DNA from: Bradyrhizobium sp. BRP22
Lineage (GTDB): Bacteria > Pseudomonadota > Alphaproteobacteria > Rhizobiales > Xanthobacteraceae
Assembly (NCBI RefSeq): GCF_020194175.1
Contig: NZ_JADYVX010000026.1
Span: 1-64,000, forward strand
DNA length: 64,000 nucleotides
Direction of reading: 5' to 3'
Shown: positions 7,837 to 15,876 of the stretch, in pieces
How the letters are laid out: each line of letters starts with the position of its first letter
How positions within the stretch are numbered: the first letter of the stretch is position 1
Translations under genes and position numbers: made by a program
The notes under the pieces: model-generated
The model's input: only the letters and a program-made list of their open reading frames with translations
What the model was told of the DNA's origin: nothing
Database searches by the model: none

Positions 7837-9358
7837 AACGCGCGAACTCCCTCTCCCGCAAGCGGGAGAGGTGGAAGTGCCCAGCGTTGTCGTCATCAAG
7901 GAGCACAACGCGCTTGTCATCCACTCTCTCGACGACATCGCCGCGCGAAGCGGTCTGTCGATCGGACTGCCGCTGGCCAATGCCCGCGCGATCTGCCCGG
8001 AACTGACGGTCTACGATGCCGACGAAGCCGCCGATGCCAGGACGCTCAATGACATCGCCGACTGGTGCGACCGCTTCACGCCTCTGGTGGCGCTCGATCC
8101 GCCTTACGGTCTCTTCCTCGACATCACCGGCTGCGCCCATCTGTTCGGCGGCGAGCGCGCGATGCTGCAGATCATCTGCGGCGCCATCGCGAGGCGCGGC
8201 TTTGCCGTCAGCGGCGCGATCGCCGCCACCTCGGTCTGCGCCCGCACGCTGACGCGGCATTCCTCGGGCAGGATCATCGAGGATGGCGGGGAGGCCGAGG
8301 CGGTCGGCCCGTTGCCGATCTCGGCCCTCGGCGCCGATGATGCGATCACCAAGGGCCTGCGCCGTGCCGGCTTGAAGACGATCGGCGATGTCGCGGTTCG
8401 CGCGCGCCATGAGATCACGGCGCGTTTCGGCGCGGCCTTCACCACGCGGCTCGAGCATGCGCTGGGGCAGGGCGATGCGCCGATCAGCCCGCGCAAGCCA
8501 TTGCCTGACTACATCGTCGAAAAGCGTTTTCCCGAACCGATCGCAACCGAGCCGATGATCGCGATGACGCTGCAGAACCTCGCCCGGATGCTGGTCCAGG
8601 CGATGGACAAGCAAGGCAAGGGCGCGCGCAAGCTGGAGGCGGCCTTCTTCCGCACCGACGGCGCAGTGCGCACGCTTGCCGTCGAGACCGGGCGTGCGGT
8701 GACCAGGTTTGAGGTGATCGACCGCTTGTTCCGCGAGCGGTTCGAGGCGCTGAGCGATCCCCTCGATCCCGGCTTCGGCTTCGACCTGATCCGCCTGTCC
8801 GCCGGCCGTACCGAGATCGTGGTGCAGCAGCAGCGCGATCTCGACGCTCATGTCCATGACAATGACGAGCTTGCCGCGCTGATCGACCGCATTGCCGCCC
8901 GCATCGGCGGCAGGCGCGTGGTCGTGCACCTGCCGGAGGATACCCATATCCCCGAGCGCGCAGCACTCGCGGTGCCTGCGCAGCATCATCTGGCCGCTTC
9001 ATCGCAAGCCGCCTGGCCCGCACGCGCCGAGGGCGAGCCGCCGCTCCGGCCCCTGCGGCTGTTCGAAAGACCGGAGCCGATCAAGGTGCCGTTCGCCACC
9101 GTGCCTGACGGTCCGCCGCATCACTTCACCTGGCGGCGCGCCACGCATCAGGTGGTGCGGGTCGAGGGGCCTGAGCGCATCGCCATGGAATGGTGGCAGC
9201 GGGACGGCAAGGTGCTGACGCGCGACTATTTCCGCGTCGAGGACGAGCAGGGCCTGCGTTTCTGGATCTTTCGCGATGGCCTCTATGACAGCGAACTGAT
9301 CGACGAAGAGGGCAAGCCCGTTCCTGCCAACTGGTTCGTGCACGGGTTGTTCGCATGA
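7730..9358 (+). CDS. imuB: ImuB, catalytically inactive Y-family polymerase-like clamp adaptor
   Basis: I set the start at ATG 7730 (MSAFSVNRRR), giving 542 residues; open frame continues upstream but lies inside imuA. Typical ImuB stretches are LSLWLPRLPIDR at the N terminus and RFTPLVALDPPYGLFLDITG followed by AHLFGGERAM. A segment PLRLFERPEPI near residue 440 resembles the beta-clamp-binding region that docks the mutasome on the replisome. ImuB proteins lack polymerase activity and recruit DnaE2. Near residues 35-48 the protein carries a short extra stretch (LPLPQAGEVE) encoded by a dispersed palindrome, CTCTCCCGC-AA-GCGGGAGAG at 7851-7870. The stop overlaps the dnaE2 start (ATGA). Confidence 0.93.
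   Translation: MSAFSVNRRRILSLWLPRLPIDRIKRQLARTASQAETRELPLPQAGEVEVPSVVVIKEHNALVIHSLDDIAARSGLSIGLPLANARAICPELTVYDADEAADARTLNDIADWCDRFTPLVALDPPYGLFLDITGCAHLFGGERAMLQIICGAIARRGFAVSGAIAATSVCARTLTRHSSGRIIEDGGEAEAVGPLPISALGADDAITKGLRRAGLKTIGDVAVRARHEITARFGAAFTTRLEHALGQGDAPISPRKPLPDYIVEKRFPEPIATEPMIAMTLQNLARMLVQAMDKQGKGARKLEAAFFRTDGAVRTLAVETGRAVTRFEVIDRLFRERFEALSDPLDPGFGFDLIRLSAGRTEIVVQQQRDLDAHVHDNDELAALIDRIAARIGGRRVVVHLPEDTHIPERAALAVPAQHHLAASSQAAWPARAEGEPPLRPLRLFERPEPIKVPFATVPDGPPHHFTWRRATHQVVRVEGPERIAMEWWQRDGKVLTRDYFRVEDEQGLRFWIFRDGLYDSELIDEEGKPVPANWFVHGLFA
7851..7870. repeat. Short palindromic repeat inside imuB
   Basis: Perfect palindrome CTCTCCCGC-AA-GCGGGAGAG. It is in frame with imuB and also lies in the imuA/imuB boundary region, 15 bp past the imuA stop. 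Close relatives (CTTCTCCCGCCTGCGGGAG and CTCTCCCCAGCGGGGAGAG) occur in the dnaE2 insertion near 12070 and 11935. Confidence 0.8.
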
Positions 9359-12300
9359 TGGAGCCAACGCCCGACTATGCCGAGATCGGCATATCAAGCA
9401 ATTTCTCCTTCCTGCGCGGCGGATCGGATCCGCGCGCCTATGTGCATCAGGCGAGCATATATCGTATTCCCGTGATCGGACTTGCCGATCACAACACGCT
9501 CGCCGGCGTGGTGCGTGCCTACAAGGAGCTCGAAAATTCGGAGGTGAAGCACCCGCCAAAGCTCCTGGTCGGTTCGCGCATTGTCTTCATGGACGGCACG
9601 CCTGACATCCTGGTCTATCCGCGCGACCGCGCGGCGTATGGCCGGCTGTGCCAGCTCCTCACCCGCGGCAAACGGGGCGATGACATCAAGCGGATCGAAA
9701 AGGGCGAGTGCCATCTGAAGCTGAACGACCTGCTGGACTTCGCCGAAGGCCAGCTCCTGGTGCTGTCATTGCCGCATCGTTTCGAGGCGGCCAAAGCGCT
9801 CGATCTGCTCGCGCGGTTAAAGGCGAGCCGCACTGATGGCGTGTGGCTCGCCGCAAGCCTGCTCTATCGCGGCGACGACAGGCGTCGCCTGGCGCGATTG
9901 CATCATCTTGCGATGAAGGCCGGTGTACCGCTGCTCGCGACCAACGAAGTGCTCTATCATCATCCCGCGCGCCGTCCCTTGCAGGACGTGCTCACCTGCA
10001 TCAGGGAAAAGACGACAATCGATGCGATCGGCAGGAAGCTGGAAGCCAATGCCGAGCGGCATCTGAAACCCGCCCATGAAATGGCGCGGCTGTTCCGCGA
10101 TTTTCCCGATGCGATCACGGAGACCATGCGCTTTGCCGAGCGCATCACCTTCTCGCTCGACCAGCTCAAATACCAATATCCGGACGAACCGGTGCCGCCG
10201 GGCAAGACCGCGCAGCAGCATCTCGAAGACCTGACCTGGGCCGGCGTCATCAATTATTTCGGCGACGAGATTCCCGACAAGCTCCGCGCCACCCTGCACA
10301 AGGAGCTCGCGCTGATCGCCGAATTGAAATACGCGCATTACTTCCTGACCGTGCACGACATCGTCCGTTACGCGCGCAGCCAGGGCATTCTGTGCCAGGG
10401 CAGGGGATCGGCGGCGAACTCCGCGGTCTGCTACGTGCTCGGCATCACCTCGGTCGATCCGACCAAGGTCGATCTGTTGTTCGAGCGCTTCATCTCCAAG
10501 GAGCGATTGGAGCCGCCCGACATCGACGTCGATTTCGAGCATTCGCGGCGCGAGGAGGTGATGCAATATGTCTATCGCCGCTATGGCCGCCACCGCGCCG
10601 CCATCATCGCGACCGTCATCCATTATCGTCCGCGCAGTGCGATCCGCGATGTCGGCAAGGCGCTGGGGCTGACGGAGGACGTCACCGCCGCGCTCGCCGA
10701 TACCGTGTGGGGAAGCTGGGGCAAGGGCCTCAACGACATGCAGGTGCGGCAGGCGGGGCTCGACCCGAAGAACGCGATGATCGGGCTTGCCGTCGAGCTC
10801 GCCACCGAGCTGATCGAATTCCCGCGCCACCTCTCGCAGCATGTCGGTGGTTACGTGCTGACGCAGGACCGGCTCGACACCTATGTGCCGATCGGCAATG
10901 CCGCGATGGACGACCGCACCTTCATCGAATGGGACAAGGACGACGTCGACGCGCTCAACATGATGAAGGTCGACGTGCTGGCGCTGGGCATGCTGACCTG
11001 CATCCGCAAGAGCTTTGATCTGATCGCCGATCACAAAGGCAAGCGATATGAGCTTGCGACGGTCCCGCAGGATGACGAAAAAGTCTACGACATGCTATGC
11101 CGCGGTGAGTCACTCGGCGTGTTCCAGGTCGAAAGCCGTGCGCAGATGAACATGCTGCCGCGGCTGAAGCCGCGGGAATTCTACGACCTCGTCATCGAGG
11201 TCGCGATTGTGCGCCCTGGGCCGATCCAGGGCGACATGGTGCATCCTTATCTGCGCCGGCGAAACAAGCAGGAAAAGGTGACCTATCCATCGCCATCGCC
11301 GGACAAAGGCGATGCGGACGAACTCTACCGCGTGCTGCACAAGACACTCGGTGTGCCCCTGTTCCAGGAACAGGCGATGCGGATCGCGATCGAGGCGGCA
11401 CACTTCACCTCCGAAGAAGCCAATGGTCTGCGCCGCTCGATGGCGACCTTCCGCAACCTCGGCACCATCGGCAAGTACGAAGACAAGCTGATCGGCAACA
11501 TGGTCGCGCGCGGCTACGATCTCGAATTCGCCAAAAGCTGCTTCGAGCAGATCAAGGGCTTCGGCTCCTACGGCTTCCCGGAAAGCCATGCCGCCAGCTT
11601 CGCGCAACTCGTCTACATCTCCTCCTGGCTCAAGCATCATCACCCCGACGCCTTCTGCTGCGCGCTGCTCAATTCGCAGCCGATGGGTTTTTATGCCCCG
11701 GCGCAGATCGTCGGCGACGTCCGCAAGAACGGCGTCGAGGTCCGCGAGATCGATGTGTCCTTCAGCTTCGCGCAGAACACGCTGGAGGAGGGCAGCGGCA
11801 AACATTGCGCCGTCCGCCTCGGCTTCCGCCAGATCGACGGCTTCAACTGGAAAGACCCGGACGAGGAACGGCTGAAACAAATCCAAGCGTCATTCCGTGG
11901 TGAGTCTGCGATGTTGCCGCAAGCTCCCACCTCTCCCCAGCGGGGAGAGGTCGACTTGCACATGTGCAAGTCGGGTGAGGGGGCTCAGGCCCCACGAGAG
12001 ACCGAACCCCTCACCCGGCGCTCCGCGCCGACCTCTCTCTATGGGAGAGGTGAAGCTGATTCTGCGCTCCTTCTCCCGCCTGCGGGAGAGGTCGAACAAA
12101 TTCAGTCGTCGTTCCGGGGCGTCGCGGCAGCGACGAACCCGGAACCTCGAGATTCCGGGTCTGGTCCTGACGGACCATCCCGGAATGACGACGCTGACAA
12201 AGCAGATTGGGCCGACCGCATCGTCGCGGCGCGGCAGCGGCGTCCCTTCACCTCGCTGGAGGATTTCGCCCGCGACACCGGCCTGCCCAAGCGCGCGCTG

Positions 12301-13017
12301 ATCCTGCTGGCGGATGCCGATGCCTTCCGCTCGATCGGGCTCGATCGTCGTGCGGCCCTCTGGGCGGTGCGGCGGCTGCCGGACGACGTGCCATTGCCTC
12401 TGTTCGAAGCCGCGATCGCGCGCGAGCAGCCGGACGAGAACGCAAAGCCATTGCCGCAGATGCCGCGGCAGGAACAGGTGGTCGCCGACTACCAGACCAT
12501 CCGCCTGTCGTTGAAGGGCCACCCGATGGAATTCCTGCGGGCGATGTTTGCAAAAGAACGCGTCGTGCCCTGTAAGGAGATCTGCCATCGCAATGATAGG
12601 CGCCGCGTCCGCTGCGCCGGCGTGGTGCTGGTGCGGCAGCGCCCGGGCAGCGCCAAGGGTGTCGTCTTCATGACCCTTGAGGACGAGACCGGGATCGCCA
12701 ATATCGTGGTGTGGCCGAAGGTGATGGAGCAGTACCGGAAAGAAGTGATGGGCGCGCGGCTGATCCTGGTCGAAGGCTATATCCAGAGCAGCCCGGAGGA
12801 GGTGACGCACCTGGTCGCGCAGCGCATGATCGACCGCTCCTGTGACCTCATCGGTCTCTCCAACGACGCGTTCAGCGCCAAGCCGGCCATGCCCGCCGGC
12901 CCCGCTCTGGTCGAACCCCTCAACGACGACCGCCGCGACCACGGCGAGAACTCCCCGCAAAAAATCCGCCACCCCCGCAACGTCCGCATCCTGCCCCCGT
13001 CACGCGATTTCCATTGA
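9355..13017 (+). CDS. dnaE2: Error-prone DNA polymerase DnaE2, with a repeat-derived insertion
   Basis: C-family polymerase of 1220 residues, longer than most DnaE2 proteins (about 1,050-1,150). The N-terminal PHP domain starts YAEIGISSNFSFLRGGSDP and continues GLADHNTLAGV. The polymerase active site includes QGRGSAANSAVCYVLGIT and the acidic motif PPDIDVDFEHSRREEVM (about residues 386-402). Further landmarks are IEWDKDDVDALNMMKVD and GYDLEFAKSCFEQIKGFGSY. The C-terminal OB-fold (VRCAGVVLVRQRPGSAKG) is present. Residues about 842-950 are not DnaE2-like: they are translated dispersed repeats lying in a normally short variable loop between GFNWKDPDEER and DWADRIVAARQRRPF, and the frame stays open. 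The start overlaps imuB by 4 bp; an adjacent second ATG at 9358 is an alternative. It does translesion synthesis after SOS induction. Confidence 0.94.
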   Translation: MMEPTPDYAEIGISSNFSFLRGGSDPRAYVHQASIYRIPVIGLADHNTLAGVVRAYKELENSEVKHPPKLLVGSRIVFMDGTPDILVYPRDRAAYGRLCQLLTRGKRGDDIKRIEKGECHLKLNDLLDFAEGQLLVLSLPHRFEAAKALDLLARLKASRTDGVWLAASLLYRGDDRRRLARLHHLAMKAGVPLLATNEVLYHHPARRPLQDVLTCIREKTTIDAIGRKLEANAERHLKPAHEMARLFRDFPDAITETMRFAERITFSLDQLKYQYPDEPVPPGKTAQQHLEDLTWAGVINYFGDEIPDKLRATLHKELALIAELKYAHYFLTVHDIVRYARSQGILCQGRGSAANSAVCYVLGITSVDPTKVDLLFERFISKERLEPPDIDVDFEHSRREEVMQYVYRRYGRHRAAIIATVIHYRPRSAIRDVGKALGLTEDVTAALADTVWGSWGKGLNDMQVRQAGLDPKNAMIGLAVELATELIEFPRHLSQHVGGYVLTQDRLDTYVPIGNAAMDDRTFIEWDKDDVDALNMMKVDVLALGMLTCIRKSFDLIADHKGKRYELATVPQDDEKVYDMLCRGESLGVFQVESRAQMNMLPRLKPREFYDLVIEVAIVRPGPIQGDMVHPYLRRRNKQEKVTYPSPSPDKGDADELYRVLHKTLGVPLFQEQAMRIAIEAAHFTSEEANGLRRSMATFRNLGTIGKYEDKLIGNMVARGYDLEFAKSCFEQIKGFGSYGFPESHAASFAQLVYISSWLKHHHPDAFCCALLNSQPMGFYAPAQIVGDVRKNGVEVREIDVSFSFAQNTLEEGSGKHCAVRLGFRQIDGFNWKDPDEERLKQIQASFRGESAMLPQAPTSPQRGEVDLHMCKSGEGAQAPRETEPLTRRSAPTSLYGRGEADSALLLPPAGEVEQIQSSFRGVAAATNPEPRDSGSGPDGPSRNDDADKADWADRIVAARQRRPFTSLEDFARDTGLPKRALILLADADAFRSIGLDRRAALWAVRRLPDDVPLPLFEAAIAREQPDENAKPLPQMPRQEQVVADYQTIRLSLKGHPMEFLRAMFAKERVVPCKEICHRNDRRRVRCAGVVLVRQRPGSAKGVVFMTLEDETGIANIVVWPKVMEQYRKEVMGARLILVEGYIQSSPEEVTHLVAQRMIDRSCDLIGLSNDAFSAKPAMPAGPALVEPLNDDRRDHGENSPQKIRHPRNVRILPPSRDFH
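11878..12204. repeat. Cluster of dispersed palindromic repeats inside dnaE2
   Basis: About 327 bp (109 codons, in frame). It contains CTCTCCCC-AG-CGGGGAGAG near 11932-11950, a CGACTTGCAC-ATGTGCAAGTCG palindrome, the GGTGAGGGGGCT / CCCCTCACCCGGC pair with a CGGCGCTCCGCGCCG core, CTCCCGCCTGCGGGAG near 12074-12089, and a CGTTCCGGGGCGTCG...CCCGGAATGACGACG unit. A related sequence (caaatccaagcgtcattccg / caaattcagtcgtcgttccg) occurs near both ends. Confidence 0.85.
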
Positions 13018-13041
13018 GGGCAAGCAGGCCCGTCTCTCTCT

Positions 13042-13084
13042 CCGTCATTCCGGGGCGCGCGTAGCGCGAGCCCGGAATCCATTT
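13042..13084. repeat. Dispersed palindrome CGTCATTCCGGGG type
   Basis: An inverted repeat starting ccgtcattccggggcgcgcg and ending gcgcgagcccggaatcc, with a GCGCG-TA-GCGCG core. The same family is inside dnaE2 and near 14131. It follows dnaE2 by 24 bp and may act as its transcript end, but has no T-run. Confidence 0.75.
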
Positions 13085-13193
13085 CGCAATGCACTCGTCT
13101 TGGCGTTCTTGTCCCCTAGGTCTAGCATGTCGAAAGTCAGTGCCGTTTTGGCTGCCTGGACTATCGTTCATTTGCGACGAGCGGGAGCCGGCG

Positions 13194-14033
13194 ATGAAGA
13201 CGATTTTGGTGCCAACCCAAAATACCCCGGCCATGACATCCACGCTTGAAACGGCGGTGCTGCTCGCCCAGCGCACCGGCGCCTACATCGAGGGTGTCCC
13301 ACTGTGGTTTGGCGCGCCTGAGTTTGTCGTGGCGGGGCTGGGCAGCAGCTATTCCATGGAGGCCTATCGGGCACGCCGCGAAGCGGAGGCGGCGGGAGAG
13401 CGCAAGCTTTTCGAGACCTTCATGCAGGAGCACGGCGTTGCCGCTGTGAAAACGACCGAGCACCAACCTTGGTTTAGCTGGTTTGCCGAGGTGCCGCCGG
13501 GCGAGGGCCTCGTCGGCAGCCATGGCCGCACGTTCGATGTGATCGTCATGAGCAGGCCGTCCGCTGGTACAGACCCGCTCTATAAGCGAGCGATCGAGTC
13601 GGGACTGTTCGAGAGCGGCCGGCCCGTTCTGCTGTCGCCGCCGTCAGCTCCGAAACAGGTCGCGACCAACATCATGATCCATTGGAATGGCAGCACCGAG
13701 CAGGCCCGCGCCAACGCTTTGGCAATGCCATTGCTGCGCCTCGCCGAACGCGTGACGGTATTGACGGTCACCGGTGGACAGGGCGTGCCGGGTCCATCAG
13801 CCGATCAGGTGCGCAAGCAATTGCGGTATCACGGCATTGCCGCCGAACCCATGAGCATTGGGCTGGACGGTCGCAGCACCGGTGAAGCTGTCCTCGCCGC
13901 GGCAAAGGCGGAAGGCTGCGATTTGTTGGTCAAGGGCGCCTTCACGAGGGCCAGGCTGCGACAAATGATTTTCGGCGGCGCCACCAGCTACATCATGGAG
14001 CACGCAGAGCTGCCGTTATTGATGGCGCATTAG
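13194..14033 (+). CDS. Universal stress protein (UspA family, tandem domains)
   Basis: About 279 residues made of two UspA-like halves. The first begins MKTILVPTQNTPAM and runs to about residue 145; the second runs from about residue 155 and ends with the typical USP tail GCDLLVKGAFTRARLRQMIFGGATSYIMEHAELPLLMAH. The G-2x-G-9x-G(S/T)-like ATP loop is only partly recognisable (GAFTRARLRQMIFGGATSYI). The start is placed at the ATG preceded by GGGAG at 13182-13186; open frame upstream is not USP-like. It is cytoplasmic and probably linked to stress survival. It is monocistronic, flanked on both sides by repeats. Confidence 0.85.
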   Translation: MKTILVPTQNTPAMTSTLETAVLLAQRTGAYIEGVPLWFGAPEFVVAGLGSSYSMEAYRARREAEAAGERKLFETFMQEHGVAAVKTTEHQPWFSWFAEVPPGEGLVGSHGRTFDVIVMSRPSAGTDPLYKRAIESGLFESGRPVLLSPPSAPKQVATNIMIHWNGSTEQARANALAMPLLRLAERVTVLTVTGGQGVPGPSADQVRKQLRYHGIAAEPMSIGLDGRSTGEAVLAAAKAEGCDLLVKGAFTRARLRQMIFGGATSYIMEHAELPLLMAH

Positions 14034-14067
14034 AGGTCGTCATTGGAAGTCGTGATGCCACGAACTC

Positions 14068-14311
14068 ACCCTCATCCCGAGGACCCGCGCAAGCGGCGTC
14101 TTGCGGGATGGGCCGCGGTTCTTCACTCTGCGTCATTCCGGGCTCGGCTCGATGCTTCGCATCGCCCCGAATAACCCCCTCCTCCTGAGGAGCCGCGAAG
14201 CGGCGTCTCGAAGGATGGGCCGCGGGCGAGGCTGGGGCCTCATGGTTCTCAAGGCGATGCGAAGCATCGTCCGGAGACGCGCCTTCGGCGCTCCTCACCA
14301 TGAGGGGCTGA
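14068..14311. repeat. Two related dispersed-repeat units in tandem
   Basis: Unit one (14068-14116) reads ctcatcccgaggacc...gcggcgtcttgcgggatgggccgcgg. Unit two (about 14177-14225) reads cctcctgaggagccgcgaag...gtctcgaaggatgggccgcgg. They share the GCGGCGTCT core and GGATGGGCCGCGG end. Unit two's surroundings include GCGATGCGAAGCATCG and CCTCACCATGAGG palindromes. Confidence 0.7.
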
Positions 14312-14344
14312 CAGCGCATGCGCAGCGGGACGAATTAAGCGAGC

Positions 14345-14850
14345 AATTCCAACATGATTTGCCCCGTCCAGCCTTGCCACAAAAAACATTCCGCTTCCGT
14401 CGTCGGGCAAATCAGTGATTTAACTCCGCGCGTCTCACGGCAGATGAGGGGCGGATCGCGATCGTCACGAACGTGCGGTGAGATGCGGTGGACGTGATGC
14501 GTGTGACTGACGAGCACGCGCGTTGCGGACGGCGAAGTCGTGTGGTTCTGGCGCCCCGACGCTGGCGCTAAGTTTTTTTGCGCGAAGAGGTTCGCGCGAG
14601 AGATGACGGTGGCAAGAAAGCCCGGTCACCGAGAAGAGCACGAAGTAAGCCGTAAACCATCGCGCAGGAAAAGCCGGTGTTGCTCCGGTTGACCTGTGGT
14701 CCTACCCCCGTGCTTTTTGTTGCACGGGGCCCACGGGTGCGACCGGCACCCGGCTTTCCCTGCGCCCTCACTTCAATGCGAGGGTGATACGAGATGCAAA
14801 CCTCGGACGCAATGCGCCGCGAGAACGCGAACCTGCATCCTCACTCTACC
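14345..14850. repeat. Composite dispersed repeat with a strongly structured core
   Basis: I recognise this from memory as a copy of a long repeat scattered through Bradyrhizobium chromosomes; here it is degenerate. The core at about 14660-14765 folds back on itself: tcgcgcaggaaaagccggtg pairs with the complementary arm ending ccggctttccctgcgcc. Inside is a hairpin CCCCCGTGC...GCACGGGG, and just after it CCTCAC-TTCAATG-CGAGGG. The minus strand carries a 67-codon open frame that I judge spurious. Function is unknown; a structured RNA or a mobile element remnant are both possible. Confidence 0.65.
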
Positions 14851-14950
14851 GTCATGCCCGCGAAGGCGGGCATCCAGTATCCCGCGGCCTCTCGGCATAA
14901 GCACGACCGCCTCTGGAATACTGGATCGTCCGGTCAAGCCGGACGATGAC
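14850..14950. repeat. Dispersed repeat, CGTCATGCCCGCGAAGGCGGGCATCC type
   Basis: The left arm is gtcatgcccgcgaaggcggg with the GCCCGCGAAGGCGGGC hairpin, then ATCCAGTAT. The right arm has ATACTGGAT followed by CGTCCGG-TCAAG-CCGGACG and ATGAC. The arms are inverted around a 40-bp middle. Confidence 0.75.
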
Positions 14951-14984
14951 TGCGGAGAAGCTGTTTGACATTTGAATCAGTATC

Positions 14985-15240
14985 TCTCCCCCGTCGTCCC
15001 GGCCTTGCGGCGCCGCGGCGAAGCCCTCGGGCGTAGCCGGGAGCCGGAACCCCTAACACATGCCGTTTGTGGCGTGCTCCGCTGTCACCGCTTGCTCACG
15101 CCACAACGCCTCCCTGTGGTTATGGGTCCCAACCTTCGCGGGGACGACACCGTGCGGGCGTTGGGAGAATCGTAGCGAGCGCAGCGCCGGACTGTGGGCA
15201 CGGCGCGAAGCGCGCCTTTGCCCATCCTACGCGCCATCGC
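14985..15240. repeat. Repeat mosaic before the small membrane protein gene
   Basis: Contains cgtcccggccttgcggcgccgcgg, the inverted stretch GGCGTAGCCGGGAGCCGGAA, GTTTGTGGCGTG...CACGCCACAAC (around 15068-15106), and GGCGCGAAGCGCGCC near 15206-15220. No coding frame is supported. Confidence 0.55.
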
Positions 15241-15244
15241 AAAT

Positions 15245-15529
15245 CTACTCCACCGCAGCCCCGACCGGTGGCCCGCCGGGAGGCCGATGCAAGAATGTCA
15301 TCGTCGCGTAGGCGCCGAGCCAAGAGCCGATTGCGGCGAACGCCACGTAGATGGAGTTTTCGGTGTAGCTGATCACCGCGTAGGACGAGAGCACGTACCA
15401 GACGCTGCTCCAGGTCGCCGCCGGCACGCGTTTGCGCGCCACCACGGCGGATGTGAACATGACGTAGACCGCATCGGTTGCGGCCGTCGCCAACACCACG
15501 GCGGCGGCGGTCAGGGGATCGATGGCCAT
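15245..15529 (-). CDS. Small multi-pass membrane protein, unknown function
   Basis: About 94 residues starting MAIDPLTAAAVV, with a near-perfect ribosome site (AAGGAG) upstream of the ATG at 15529; open frame further upstream lacks support. Three hydrophobic segments are visible: about residues 6-25, 37-55 and 60-80 (IYVAFAAIGSWLGAYATMTF). The tail is short and Pro/Gly-rich (HRPPGGPPVG). I do not recognise a named family. It is divergent from the efflux adaptor gene, with a 347-bp intergenic region between them. Confidence 0.7.
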   Translation of the reverse strand: MAIDPLTAAAVVLATAATDAVYVMFTSAVVARKRVPAATWSSVWYVLSSYAVISYTENSIYVAFAAIGSWLGAYATMTFLHRPPGGPPVGAAVE

Positions 15530-15876
15530 TGCAACTCCTTCCGGGTTCGCGCACTGCTCTTGCGTCAAAGGTTGAGGGAACGCCGAAGCGCGACCGGTTC
15601 AACCATGCCGAAAAGGCAGGCGGTCGGCATCGCCGAAGCGGGAGGAGGGATCGTCAGGCTAGGTCTGCGAGCGCGTGGCGGGCCTGTCGCGGCCCGCGCT
15701 TGGCCTCGCCGGCCGTCACCACCGGAATTGCCCGGGGCTTGGCATTCACCCGGTGTTCATGCCTCACTGTCCAAAGATTAACCGGAAACCTGCGTCCAAT
15801 TGTCGCTTTTTTTGTTGTCTCGGCCGGTAATTGGGCACTATTAGCGCAGCGGAACTCCCGACATCAGCCACGGCCC
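15530..15876. other. Divergent intergenic region before the RND efflux genes
   Basis: 347 bp between two divergent starts. The part near 15800-15840 is AT-richer (tttttttgttg) and is the likely promoter area for the efflux operon. The frame of the adaptor gene is open through here but its amino acid sequence is not adaptor-like. I see no clear operator. Confidence 0.4.

Larger units (their letters stand above)
14034..15244. other. Gene-free repeat island of 1.2 kb
   Basis: No supported protein gene. The stretch is a mosaic of at least four repeat families described separately: two related units at 14068-14311, a long composite repeat at about 14345-14850, a CGTCATGCCCGCG palindrome at 14850-14950 and a further mosaic at about 14985-15240. 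Short open frames here are by-products of the repeats. Confidence 0.75.

Noticed and set aside
9817..11034. Long minus-strand frame opposite dnaE2
   Set aside because: Shadow of the dnaE2 codon pattern; no domain, no ribosome site, and dnaE2 motifs are intact on the plus strand.
14568..14771. 67-codon minus-strand frame in the structured repeat
   Set aside because: Lies entirely within a dispersed repeat whose base pairing explains the sequence; similar frames in relatives look like repeated misannotations.
14571..14790. Cobalamin riboswitch in the repeat island
   Set aside because: The region is structured, but the B12-box consensus is absent and no cobalamin-related gene is downstream.
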